Shown in pieces: positions 17,671-25,762 of a DNA stretch of 64,000 nt; the first letter of the stretch is position 1; every line of letters starts with the position of its first letter. The notes below the pieces were generated by a model. That model was not told the DNA's origin, did not search any database, and worked only from the letters and a program-made list of their open reading frames with translations. This stretch comes from Methylobacterium amylolyticum (GTDB lineage Bacteria > Pseudomonadota > Alphaproteobacteria > Rhizobiales > Beijerinckiaceae), in assembly GCF_030700245.1 (NCBI RefSeq), contig NZ_JAUYZI010000028.1:22855-86854 (forward strand), given 5' to 3'. Made by a program: the position numbers and the translations under genes.

Positions 17671-18770
17671 CCGGCGCCGTCGCCGCCGCGAGCCCGCGGG
17701 CCCGGGCCCTGCGCCGGCTCGCCCGGGAGCGCGGCGCGGTGGCCGCCCTGTGCGTGCTGGCCGCCATCGCGCTGGCCTGCCTCATCGGGCCCTGGATGAC
17801 CGGCCACGAGCCGGAGCGCGCCTATCCCGACCTGCGACAGCTCCCGGCGAGCCTCGCCGCGCAGCCCGACGACGCGCGCCTCGCCGCGGCCCTGGACCGC
17901 CTCGCCTTCCGGATCCGCGCCCGGGTCGAGGCGGCCGAGCGGACCGGCGACGCCCTGCGGCTGACGCTCGCCGCCGACGCGCCGATCGACCGGCGCGGCC
18001 TCGTCTACCTGCCGCGCTCGGACCTGTTCGGGGTGCCGCAAGTGGCCTCCGAATCGGAGGGCGGCCGCCGGCTCGTCCTCGACGTGCCGGTGCGGCGCCT
18101 GCACTTTCCGCTCGGCACCGACGTGCACGGGCGCGACCTCCTCAGCCGCTGCCTCGTGGCCGGACGCGTCTCCCTGGCGGTCGGGCTGGTCGCCACCCTG
18201 GTCGCACTACTGATCGGCGTCGCCTACGGCGCGGTCGCGGGTTTCGTCGGCGGGGCTGTCGACGCGGCGATGATGCGGGCGGTCGACGCCCTCTACGCCC
18301 TGCCGTTCGTGTTCTTCGTCATCCTGCTGCTGGTGTTCTTCCGGGCGAGCCTCGGCTTGATGCTGATCGCCATCGCCGCGGTGGAGTGGCTCGACATGGC
18401 CCGGATCGTCCGGGCGCAGACGCTGACCTTGCGCGAGCGCGACTTCGTTCGCGCCGCCCGCGCCCTCGGCCTGACGGACGCGCGGATCATCGCCCGGCAC
18501 ATCGTGCCGAACACGCTGGGGCCGGTGGCGGTGGCCGCGACGCTGCTGGTGCCGCGGGTGATCCTGCTGGAGAGCTTCCTGTCGTTCCTCGGCCTCGGGG
18601 TGCAGGAGCCGGACACGAGCTGGGGCGTGCTGATCGCCGAGGGGGCCCGGGCGATCGAGGCGGCGCCCCACATGCTCGCGGCGCCGGCCGCCTTCCTGAT
18701 CGCGACGCTGGTGAGCCTCAACCTGCTCGGCGACGGCTTGGCGGACGCGCTCGACCCGCGCTCGGCGTGA
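17667..18770 (+). CDS. oppC: Peptide-type ABC transporter permease OppC-like
   Basis: A 367-residue permease of the DppC/OppC group. Between the first helix (about residues 25-45) and the GTDVHGRDLLSR segment there is a soluble stretch of about 110 residues, longer than in many DppC proteins, and presumably periplasmic. The EAA loop is ARALGLTDARIIARHIVPN. The segment ESFLSFLGLGVQEPDTSWG is diagnostic of the family. The GTG start at 17667 overlaps the oppB stop. The gene ends three bases before the convergent dehydrogenase gene, with no room for a separate terminator. Confidence 0.9.
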   Translation: MTGAVAAASPRARALRRLARERGAVAALCVLAAIALACLIGPWMTGHEPERAYPDLRQLPASLAAQPDDARLAAALDRLAFRIRARVEAAERTGDALRLTLAADAPIDRRGLVYLPRSDLFGVPQVASESEGGRRLVLDVPVRRLHFPLGTDVHGRDLLSRCLVAGRVSLAVGLVATLVALLIGVAYGAVAGFVGGAVDAAMMRAVDALYALPFVFFVILLLVFFRASLGLMLIAIAAVEWLDMARIVRAQTLTLRERDFVRAARALGLTDARIIARHIVPNTLGPVAVAATLLVPRVILLESFLSFLGLGVQEPDTSWGVLIAEGARAIEAAPHMLAAPAAFLIATLVSLNLLGDGLADALDPRSA

Positions 18771-18773
18771 GGG

Positions 18774-19730
18774 TCAGCCCAGCACCCGGATCGGCGCCCC
18801 GGCGAGCCACGCCTCGATGTCCTCCACGGCCTGCGTGAAGTAGGTCCGGTAGTTGTCCCGCGAGACGTAGCCGAGATGCGGGGTCGCCAGCACGTTCGGC
18901 AGCCGCCGGAACGGGCTGTCGGCGGGCAGCGGCTCGGCCTCGAACACGTCGAGCCCGGCGCCGGCGATCCGGCCCGCTTCCAGCGCCCGCACCAGGGCGG
19001 CCTGATCGACGAGGCCGGCCCGGGAGGTGTTGATCAGGAGGGCGCCGGGCTTCATCCGGCCGAACTCGGCCTCGCCGAGGATGCCGCGGCTGCGCGCGCC
19101 CAGCACGAGGTGAAGGCTGAGCACGTCGGCGGCCTCGCACAGGGCCTCCTTCGAGGCTGCGCGCTCGACCCCGATCTCGGCCGCGCGCGCGTCGGTGAGG
19201 TTCGGGCTCCAGGCCACGACCCGCATGCCGAAGGCCTGGCCGATCCCGGCGACCCGCGCCCCGATCTTGCCGAGGCCGAGGAGCCCCAGCGTCGCCCCGG
19301 CGAGGTCGGTGCCGACCGTGCTCTGCCAGGGGCCGTTGGCGCGCAGGGCCGCGCCCTCGGCCGCGAGGTGGCGGGCGAGGGCGAGGATCAGCGCCCAGGT
19401 CAGCTCGGTCGGCGGGGACGGGCTCGAATCGGTGCCGCTGACCGTGATCCCCCGGGCGCCGGCGGCGGCCACGTCGATCGCCGCGTTGCGCGGGCCGCTG
19501 GTGACGAGGAGCTTCAGCCGCGGCAGCCGCGCCAGCAGGTCGGCCGGGAACGGCGTGCGCTCGCGCATCGCCACCAGGATCTCCGCGTGCCCGATCCGGG
19601 CGACGAGGTCGTCCCGGTCCGCGATTCGCTCGCGGAGCACCGAGACCGCGACGCGGTCGGCGAGCCGCGACCAGTCGGCGAAGCCGAGCGCCGCGTTCTG
19701 GTAGTCGTCGAGAATCAGGCAGGTCAGCAT
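18774..19730 (-). CDS. D-2-hydroxyacid dehydrogenase family protein
   Basis: A 318-residue NAD(P)-dependent dehydrogenase. The Rossmann motif G-L-L-G-L-G-K-I-G (about residues 147-155) binds the cofactor. The catalytic Arg lies in LINTSRAGLVDQAAL, the Glu in GLDVFEAEPLP and the His in TPHLGYVS. This matches the 2-hydroxyacid dehydrogenase superfamily (glyoxylate/hydroxypyruvate reductase, phosphoglycerate dehydrogenase and others). It has no C-terminal ACT domain, so it is not a typical SerA. The start at 19730 opens directly into the first beta strand. In a methylotroph a glyoxylate or hydroxypyruvate role would be attractive, but the sequence does not show this. Confidence 0.87.
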   Translation of the reverse strand: MLTCLILDDYQNAALGFADWSRLADRVAVSVLRERIADRDDLVARIGHAEILVAMRERTPFPADLLARLPRLKLLVTSGPRNAAIDVAAAGARGITVSGTDSSPSPPTELTWALILALARHLAAEGAALRANGPWQSTVGTDLAGATLGLLGLGKIGARVAGIGQAFGMRVVAWSPNLTDARAAEIGVERAASKEALCEAADVLSLHLVLGARSRGILGEAEFGRMKPGALLINTSRAGLVDQAALVRALEAGRIAGAGLDVFEAEPLPADSPFRRLPNVLATPHLGYVSRDNYRTYFTQAVEDIEAWLAGAPIRVLG

Positions 19731-19836
19731 CGCCGGCTCGTGGTCCCGGGGCCTCTCGGAGCGCGCGGCTCCGGCCCCCGGCGGGTGCGCCCCGGCCCCG
19801 CGAGGTAGGCCGCGGGGCGCGCCGGTCAATCGCCGC

Positions 19837-21477
19837 TCAGGTGGCGGCGAGCGCCGCGAAGGCCGCGGCAACGGCGGCCGCGCCGGGATCCTCGACGCCC
19901 GCGAGGTCGCCGGCGGCGAGGTAGCTGGACCGCCCGGTGGCGGCGCGCGCCATCCCGGCGGTCGCCGCGGCACCGGCCCGGGCGGCCTCGGCCGCCGCCG
20001 CCAGCCCGCCGGTCCGCAGGGCGTCGAGCGCCGGTACCAGGGCGTCGAGCAGGGTACGGTCGCCCGGCGCCGCGCCGCCGTAGCCGCGCACCCGCGCCAC
20101 GCCCTCGGCCCAGGCCTCCGGCCAGCCCGCGCCGGAGGCCAGCGCGGCGCCCGCGGCCGAGAAGAAGATCGAGGCGAGGACGCCGCTCGACCCGCCGGCC
20201 GCGCGGCCGATCCGCTCGGCCAGCGCCCGGGCAAGCGCCGGCGGGTCGGCCTGCGGCAGCCGGTCGAGGTCGGCCAGCACCGCCCTTGCGGCCCCGGCGA
20301 AGGTGGTGCCGGTGTCGCCATCGCCGACCCGGGCGTCGAGGGCGTTGAGCTCGGCCTCCGCCGCCACGAGCGCCCGCGCGGCGGCGGCGATCCGGCCTGC
20401 CACGACGGGATCGGCGGAGGGCGCGAAGGCCTCGCGCTCCAGCCCCGCCGGCAGGGCGCGCAGGACCGGCGCGGCGACCGGCACCGCCCGCGGCCAGGCC
20501 GGCACCGGGACGGCGGCGGTCAGCGCCGCCTCCAACGCGTCGTCGAGGGGCAGGAACGAGAGCGAGGCGCCGTGCATGTCGAGCGCCGTCATCGCCGGGG
20601 CCGGGCCGAGCAGCAGCCGCACGCGGCGGCCGAGATCGGTGGCGAGCACGGCCCGGGTCAGCACCTGCATCTCCAGGGCGGTCGTCGCCCCGAGGTTGTT
20701 CACGAGCAGTGCGAGGCGCTCCGCCCCGGCGACCGGCGCGGTGAAGCGCTCCGTCATCAGCCGGGCGAGGTCCCGGGCCGGCGGCAGGGCGATCCGCTCG
20801 GCGCCGGGCTCGCCGTGGATGCCGAGGCCGAGTTCCGCCTGCCCCGCGGCGAGACGCTCCGCCCGGGGCGAGCCGGGGATGGTGGCGGTGGACACCGCGA
20901 TGCCCAGCGACTGGGCGGACGCCGCGGCGCGGCGGGCGAGCGTCGCGACCTCATCCAGCGGCAGGCCCGATTCGGCGGCGTGGCCCGCGATCTTGTGCAC
21001 GAACAGCGTGCCGGCGATCCCGCGCGGCTGGCGCGCCTCCGGCAGGGCGATGTCGTCGGCGACCAGCACGGTCTCGACCTTGAGGCCGCGGCCGCGCGCC
21101 CGCTCGGCGGCGAGCCCGAAATTCAGGCGGTCGCCCGCGTAGTTCTTGACCACCAGGAGGCAGCCGGCCGGTCCGGTCACCGCCAGGATTCCGGCGAGCA
21201 CCGCGTCGACGGACGGCGAGGCGAACACGTCGCCGCACACCGCGGCGCTGAGCAGGCCCGGCCCGACGAGGCCGGCATGGGCGGGCTCGTGCCCGGAGCC
21301 GCCGCCGGAGACCACGGCCACCCGTCCGGGGTCGGGCTCGGCGCGCACCACGACGCGGATCTCGGGGTCGCCGTCGAGCCGCGCCAGCCGCCCGCCGCCG
21401 GCGGCCAGCAGGCCGTCGATCGCGTCGTTGACGAGGGTGTCGCGCGCGTCGATGAAGTGGGTCGCGGAGCCGCCCAT
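19837..21477 (-). CDS. ATP-dependent dihydroxyacetone kinase, DhaK-DhaL fusion
   Basis: A 546-residue single-chain kinase. The DhaK half (residues 1-320) has the GGGSGHEPAHAG segment, VKNYAGDRLNF, and the G-I-H-G-E-P-G motif whose His forms a hemiaminal link with dihydroxyacetone. The DhaL half (about 360-546) has the Mg-ATP motif V-G-D-G-D-T-G-T-T and G-G-S-S-G. Fused proteins of this layout use ATP, unlike the PTS-dependent split form. The product is dihydroxyacetone phosphate. The ATG at 21477 matches the family N-terminus (FIDARDTLVNDAIDGL follows). The linker between halves is short and Ala-rich. Confidence 0.92.
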   Translation of the reverse strand: MGGSATHFIDARDTLVNDAIDGLLAAGGGRLARLDGDPEIRVVVRAEPDPGRVAVVSGGGSGHEPAHAGLVGPGLLSAAVCGDVFASPSVDAVLAGILAVTGPAGCLLVVKNYAGDRLNFGLAAERARGRGLKVETVLVADDIALPEARQPRGIAGTLFVHKIAGHAAESGLPLDEVATLARRAAASAQSLGIAVSTATIPGSPRAERLAAGQAELGLGIHGEPGAERIALPPARDLARLMTERFTAPVAGAERLALLVNNLGATTALEMQVLTRAVLATDLGRRVRLLLGPAPAMTALDMHGASLSFLPLDDALEAALTAAVPVPAWPRAVPVAAPVLRALPAGLEREAFAPSADPVVAGRIAAAARALVAAEAELNALDARVGDGDTGTTFAGAARAVLADLDRLPQADPPALARALAERIGRAAGGSSGVLASIFFSAAGAALASGAGWPEAWAEGVARVRGYGGAAPGDRTLLDALVPALDALRTGGLAAAAEAARAGAAATAGMARAATGRSSYLAAGDLAGVEDPGAAAVAAAFAALAAT

Positions 21478-21758
21478 GCCCTGTCCTCCCGGTGCCGGCC
21501 GCGACGCGCGGCCCGGCCCGCATGCTTGGGCGCCCGGGCGGTCGCTGGCAACGGGTCCCGGGACGGGAACCGCGAAGCGGCTACACGGTCCGCGTGCCGG
21601 ACGCGGGGATCGCCGCACCGCGTCGAGGGCCCGACCCCCACCCGGCCGTAACCGCTCGTTAACCGCGCATTGATCACGTGCGGGATACCTCGGGCGGCCA
21701 TGGCCGTCCCCCGGCTGGCGCGGGTCCTCGCGGACAGCCAAGCAGCGGAGCGCCGCGG

Positions 21759-22091
21759 ATGCGCGCACTGGCCCTGACCGTTCTCCTGGTCCTCGCCGCC
21801 GGCCCGGTCCGCGCGGCCACGGCCGACCTGCCGGCCCTGGAGGCGGCCTGGCACGGCTGCCTGCGCGAGGCCTACGCCCAGCCGATGGCCGGCCACGGCA
21901 GGCAGGCCCGGGAGCGGACCGCGCTCGCCGCGTGCAGGGCGCAGGAGGACGCCTACGTCATGGCCCTGATGGCGGCGCGCGCCGATCGGTCCGAGTTGCG
22001 CGTGCTGGCCTGGGCCCAGACCTGGGCCAATTCGGTCACCGCCTACGTGATCGATCCGGTCGCGGCCTGGATCGCGTCGCTGAAGCGCTGA
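21759..22091 (+). CDS. Small secreted protein of unknown function
   Basis: I do not recognise the family. A 110-residue protein with a clear signal peptide (MRALALTVLLVLAAGPVRA, cut after about residue 19). The mature part is mostly helical, with two cysteines (about residues 34 and 59) that could form a disulfide, and ends in an amphipathic segment with Trp and Ile. A GGAG ribosome site precedes the ATG. It diverges from the DhaKL gene across a 281-bp gap that contains GTTAACC and GTAACC sequences of low GC, a plausible promoter area. Confidence 0.65.
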   Translation: MRALALTVLLVLAAGPVRAATADLPALEAAWHGCLREAYAQPMAGHGRQARERTALAACRAQEDAYVMALMAARADRSELRVLAWAQTWANSVTAYVIDPVAAWIASLKR

Positions 22092-22270
22092 GCGGACCCG
22101 CACCCCAGGGCCCTGCCAGCCGGCCGATCCTGCGGCCGCCGCGGACCCATGAACCGCGCGGGGTCCAGCGTGAACGGGCCGTTTACCGCGTGTGCGCAAT
22201 TGCCCGGGCCGCCGCGATCCCGCCACGATCGAGGATCGTTCTATCGGGACCGCCACGGAGACGCGCCGCG

Positions 22271-22345
22271 ATGCTGATCCTCAACCCGCTCACCGGCCAG
22301 ATGGTCGAGGTCCGCGTGCCGCGTCCGCAGCAGAAGGGCGCCTGA
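22271..22345 (+). CDS. Putative 24-residue peptide
   Basis: A very short frame (MLILNPLTGQMVEVRVPRP and five more residues) with a GGAGA ribosome site about nine bases before the ATG. The N-terminal LILNPLTG and Val-Glu-Val pattern looks like a beta hairpin with a polar tail. It lies alone in the 423-bp gap before the caspase-like gene. The only support is the ribosome site and non-random amino acid pattern; it could be chance. The remainder of the gap shows no gene. Confidence 0.35.
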   Translation: MLILNPLTGQMVEVRVPRPQQKGA

Positions 22346-22514
22346 CGCGGGGACGCTCGGGCCGGGGAGCCCCCCGGTCGCCGGTGCTCCGTCGGCGGAC
22401 CTGTATCCGCGCCCCGAACGGACCTTGCGGCCGCCGCGAGCATTGCTGTCCGGGATCGCGCCGCCGCCGAACTCTGCCCTACGACCGCCGCGGTCGTGGT
22501 TGCAGACTGAATTC

Positions 22515-24038
22515 ATGCTTCGGACCGCCCTCGCCCTGATCGCCTGCCTCGCCCTCCTCGCCGGGGCGGGGCCCGCGGCGGCCGAGACGCGCGTCGCCCT
22601 GGTGATCGGCAACGCGGCCTACGCCGCCGCCCCCCGCCTGCCGAATACCGGCCGCGACGCGGCCGCTGTCGCCGAGGTCCTGCGCGCCACCGGGTTCCGG
22701 ACCGTCACGCTCGCGCCCGATCTCGGCCGCGCCGCGCTGATCGCGGCCCTCAATGCCTTCTCCGAGCAGGCCGAGCGCGCCGACTGGGCTCTGGTCTACT
22801 TCGCCGGCCACGGCGTCGAGATCGGCGGCACCAACTACCTCGTGCCGGTGGACGCGCGCCTGAAGAGCGACCGCGACATCGGCGACGAGGCGGTGGCCCT
22901 CGACCGGGTGCTGGAGGCGATCGAGCCGGCGCGCAAGCTGCGGCTCGTGATCCTCGACGCCTGCCGGGACAACCCCTTCCTCACGACGATGCGGCGGACG
23001 CTGGCCACGCGCTCGGTCGGGCAGGGCCTCGCGCGCGTCGAGCCGGAGGGCGGCACCCTGATCGCCTTCGCCGCCAAGCACGGCCAGACCGCGCTGGACG
23101 GCGAGGGCCGGAACGGCCCGTTCGTGGAGGCCCTGGTCCGGCGCGTCCGCACCCCCGGGCTCGAGATCAGCAAGCTGTTCCGCCTCGTCCACGACGACGT
23201 GGTGGCCGCGACCGGCCGGCGGCAGCACCCGCACGTCTACGGCTCGCTGCCCGGCGACGACTTCTTCTTCCTGCCGGGCACCGCCCAGCCGCCGCCCGTG
23301 GCCGAGGCCGCGCCCCCGCCGGTCCGGATCGCCGCCCTGCCCCCGGCGGTCGCGCCGACGGTGGTCGCGCCAAAGGTCGTCGCGCCGACGGTCGTCGCGC
23401 CACCTGCCGAGGCGCCGCTCCACCGCAACAATCCGCCGGTCAACGGCCCGCTCGTCGGCTTCAGCCGCAGCAACGCGGGCTGGACGGCGAGCGTGTCGCT
23501 GCCGGAGCCGGCGCTCGCCCTATCGTGGCGCCTCGGCGAGACGGGGGCCTTCCGCGAGACCGGCCTGCTCGACGCCGTCGACCAGCGCACCGGCCGGCGG
23601 GTGCCCAATCCCGCCATCGCGCTTGGCGCCGACGTGCCGGCGGGGGTGCTGGAGGTCCGCTACGTCGATGCCGGCGGCGCGACCGTCGGACCGTTCCCAA
23701 TCGCGTTCGATCCGCCGGCCGCGCTGCGCCGGGACCAGCGCCGCATGATCGAGATGGCGGCCGGGGGCTGGCTGTCGTTCCGGTCGTTCAACGGCGTGCT
23801 GCTCTACTTCACGCCGCTCGTCTCCTACCGCTGCGCCATCCGGGAATTGCGGATCGGCCTCGACCGGGCCGAGCCGGACCGCGTCGTGGCGCTGCCGCCC
23901 TGCGACGAGGCCAACCCGTTCGCCGTCCCCGGCACCTTCGTGCCCTATCTCAAGGCGCCCGAGGCCACCCGCGCGGCCTCGGCGCAGATCGTCTACACGG
24001 ACGGGACGGTCTCGCCGGTCCAGCACTTCCGGCGCTGA
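22515..24038 (+). CDS. Secreted caspase-fold (peptidase C14) protein
   Basis: A 507-residue protein with a signal peptide (residues 1-23). The caspase-like domain (about 25-255) has the first strand R-V-A-L-V-I-G-N, the catalytic His99 in Y-F-A-G-H-G and Cys150 in LDACRDNPF. These match bacterial metacaspase-like enzymes. A Pro/Val/Ala linker (about 260-300) contains near-identical 5-residue units of the type A-P-T-V-V. The C-terminal 200 residues are a separate domain with a beta-rich pattern that I do not recognise. Periplasmic or surface location is implied. The next gene, a DUF2059 protein, follows by 31 bases and may be co-transcribed. Confidence 0.85.
   Translation: MLRTALALIACLALLAGAGPAAAETRVALVIGNAAYAAAPRLPNTGRDAAAVAEVLRATGFRTVTLAPDLGRAALIAALNAFSEQAERADWALVYFAGHGVEIGGTNYLVPVDARLKSDRDIGDEAVALDRVLEAIEPARKLRLVILDACRDNPFLTTMRRTLATRSVGQGLARVEPEGGTLIAFAAKHGQTALDGEGRNGPFVEALVRRVRTPGLEISKLFRLVHDDVVAATGRRQHPHVYGSLPGDDFFFLPGTAQPPPVAEAAPPPVRIAALPPAVAPTVVAPKVVAPTVVAPPAEAPLHRNNPPVNGPLVGFSRSNAGWTASVSLPEPALALSWRLGETGAFRETGLLDAVDQRTGRRVPNPAIALGADVPAGVLEVRYVDAGGATVGPFPIAFDPPAALRRDQRRMIEMAAGGWLSFRSFNGVLLYFTPLVSYRCAIRELRIGLDRAEPDRVVALPPCDEANPFAVPGTFVPYLKAPEATRAASAQIVYTDGTVSPVQHFRR
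23348..23403. repeat. 15-bp tandem repeat in caspase-like gene linker
   Basis: Units related to GTCGCGCCGACGGTG repeat about four times and encode the A-P-(T/K)-V-V linker of the caspase-fold protein. The number of units probably varies between strains. Confidence 0.75.
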
Positions 24039-24069
24039 TCGCGCTTCCCCCGCCTCGACAGGACGCAGC

Positions 24070-24624
24070 ATGCGGATCACGACCCACTTCCTCGGCCTCT
24101 GCCTCGGCGCCGCGCTGCTCGCGGGCGCGCCGACCTGGGATGCCCACGCGCAGGGGGCGCCGCCGAAGCCCGGCGCGGCCGCCGCGCCGGATCCCGCCAC
24201 CCTCAAAGCCGCCCGCGAGGCGGTCGCGGCGATGCAGGGCGACCGCACCGCGACCCTCGGGGCGATGGCCGCCCCGATGACCGGCATGCTCCAGCAGATG
24301 GGGGTGAAGGAGCCCGACCGGGCGCAGGTGCTGGTGCAGGAGGTGGTGATGCCGACGCTCACCGCCCATTACGACGAGTTGCTCGACATCCAGGCCCGCG
24401 GCTTCGCGAGCGTGCTCAACAAGGACGACCTCCAGGCGATCTCGACCTTCTACGCCTCCCCCGCCGGCAAGCGGCTGGCGGCGGCGCAGCCGCAGCTCGC
24501 GCAGGTGCAGATGACGGGCATGCAGCAGTGGATGCAGGCGGTGATGCCCGACATGCAGGGCAAGCTCGCCAAGGCGATCCAGGCGCACGGCTGGGGCCCG
24601 GGCGGGACGGCGAAGGCGCGCTGA
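24070..24624 (+). CDS. DUF2059 secreted protein
   Basis: A 184-residue secreted protein. The signal peptide covers residues 1-27 and ends at A-H-A. The mature part starts with a low-complexity Pro/Ala stretch and then a helical domain. The segment AISTFYASPAGKRLA (about 120-134) is the recognisable core of DUF2059, a family of unknown function in proteobacterial periplasm. It follows the caspase-like gene by 31 bases. The convergent zinc-ribbon gene ends 13 bases downstream. Confidence 0.85.
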   Translation: MRITTHFLGLCLGAALLAGAPTWDAHAQGAPPKPGAAAAPDPATLKAAREAVAAMQGDRTATLGAMAAPMTGMLQQMGVKEPDRAQVLVQEVVMPTLTAHYDELLDIQARGFASVLNKDDLQAISTFYASPAGKRLAAAQPQLAQVQMTGMQQWMQAVMPDMQGKLAKAIQAHGWGPGGTAKAR

Positions 24625-24637
24625 GCGGGCCCGGCCC

Positions 24638-25726
24638 TCAGGCACCCGGCGCGGCGGCCTCCGCGGCGCGGTGCCCGCAGGCGTAGCAGAAGCGCTCGAA
24701 CGTGCTCTTGCGTTGGTCGCAGGCCGGGCAGCGCGCGTAGATGCCGAGGCCGCAATGCGGGCAGAAGTCGGCCTCGGGATTGGCGAGGTCGATCGGGCGC
24801 TCGCAGCCGGGGCAGACCTTCTTGGCGAGCCGCAGGAGCGCCTGATCGACCGCGATCTCGGTGCGCCGCTCCTCGTCGGGCCGCGTCTCGGCGGCGCTCT
24901 GCCGCTCGCGGTAGGCGTGCAGCGCGCCGATCACCGCCCGGCCGACGACCAGCGTGGCGACCGCGCCGACGCCGTACTGCACGTAGCCGCCGTAGCTCGG
25001 CATGTAGGGCACCAGCTCGACGAAGAAGGCGAAGGCCGCCGCCAGGGCGAAGCCCCAGACGAACGGCCAGTTGCGGGTGTGTCGGCGGCGCAGCAGCAGC
25101 CAGCCGGCGAGCGCCAGCAGCGGCAGGGTGAGCGCCAGCCGGTAGCCGAACACGCGCAGCTCCTGCCCGCGCTCGGCCGCGTCGAGCTTCTCCTGCGCCG
25201 CCGCCCGCCTCTCCGCGTCGGCGGCCTCCGCCGTCTCCGCCCGGTGCGACAGGTCGAGATCGGTGCGCGCCAGCCCTTCGAGCCGCTCCTCGACCGCGCG
25301 CTCGGCGGCCTTCAGCCCATCGAGCTGCTCGGTGCGCGCGACGAGGCCGGGATCCTGGTCGACGCGCTGGGTGCTGTCGCGGGTCTTGAGCCAGTTGGCG
25401 AAGGTCTCGCGCGCGGCCTCGGAGGCCGACCGGGCCGCCTCCAGGGCGAGCTGCGCCTGCTCCGCGCGGCGGCGGTTGTCGTCCAGCTCCCGGCGGATCC
25501 GCTTGAGCGCGTCCGCGGACGCCTCCGCCTGCGGCCGGTCGAGGAACTGATCGAGGGTGTAGCGGCGCTCGACCTGCGGCAGGTCGCCGACGACGAGCGA
25601 GCCGAGGCCGATCAGGAAGCCGGCGAAGGCGAGGGCGACGAGCCACAGGACGAGGGTGAAGGACCGCTCCGGCAGCCGCGTGCCGGACCTCACCGGCGGA
25701 TCTCCCGAATCAGGACGGCGTGACAC
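24638..25726 (-). CDS. Membrane protein with coiled coil and double zinc ribbon
   Basis: A 362-residue protein with an unusual layout. A first helix (about residues 24-46) is followed by a long Glu/Arg/Ala-rich coiled coil (about 75-185). Three further helices lie at about 190-210, 220-240 and 247-267. The C-terminal part is soluble and has four C-x-x-C pairs in CPGC, CPHC, CPAC and CYAC, which form a double zinc ribbon. I know no named family for the whole protein. It probably sits in the inner membrane with the ribbons in the cytoplasm. It is 36 bases downstream of the FAD monooxygenase gene on the same strand. Confidence 0.75.
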   Translation of the reverse strand: MSRRPDSGDPPVRSGTRLPERSFTLVLWLVALAFAGFLIGLGSLVVGDLPQVERRYTLDQFLDRPQAEASADALKRIRRELDDNRRRAEQAQLALEAARSASEAARETFANWLKTRDSTQRVDQDPGLVARTEQLDGLKAAERAVEERLEGLARTDLDLSHRAETAEAADAERRAAAQEKLDAAERGQELRVFGYRLALTLPLLALAGWLLLRRRHTRNWPFVWGFALAAAFAFFVELVPYMPSYGGYVQYGVGAVATLVVGRAVIGALHAYRERQSAAETRPDEERRTEIAVDQALLRLAKKVCPGCERPIDLANPEADFCPHCGLGIYARCPACDQRKSTFERFCYACGHRAAEAAAPGA

Positions 25727-25762
25727 ATCGCGGCGAACCCCTCCGACTGCGCGGCCGCGACG

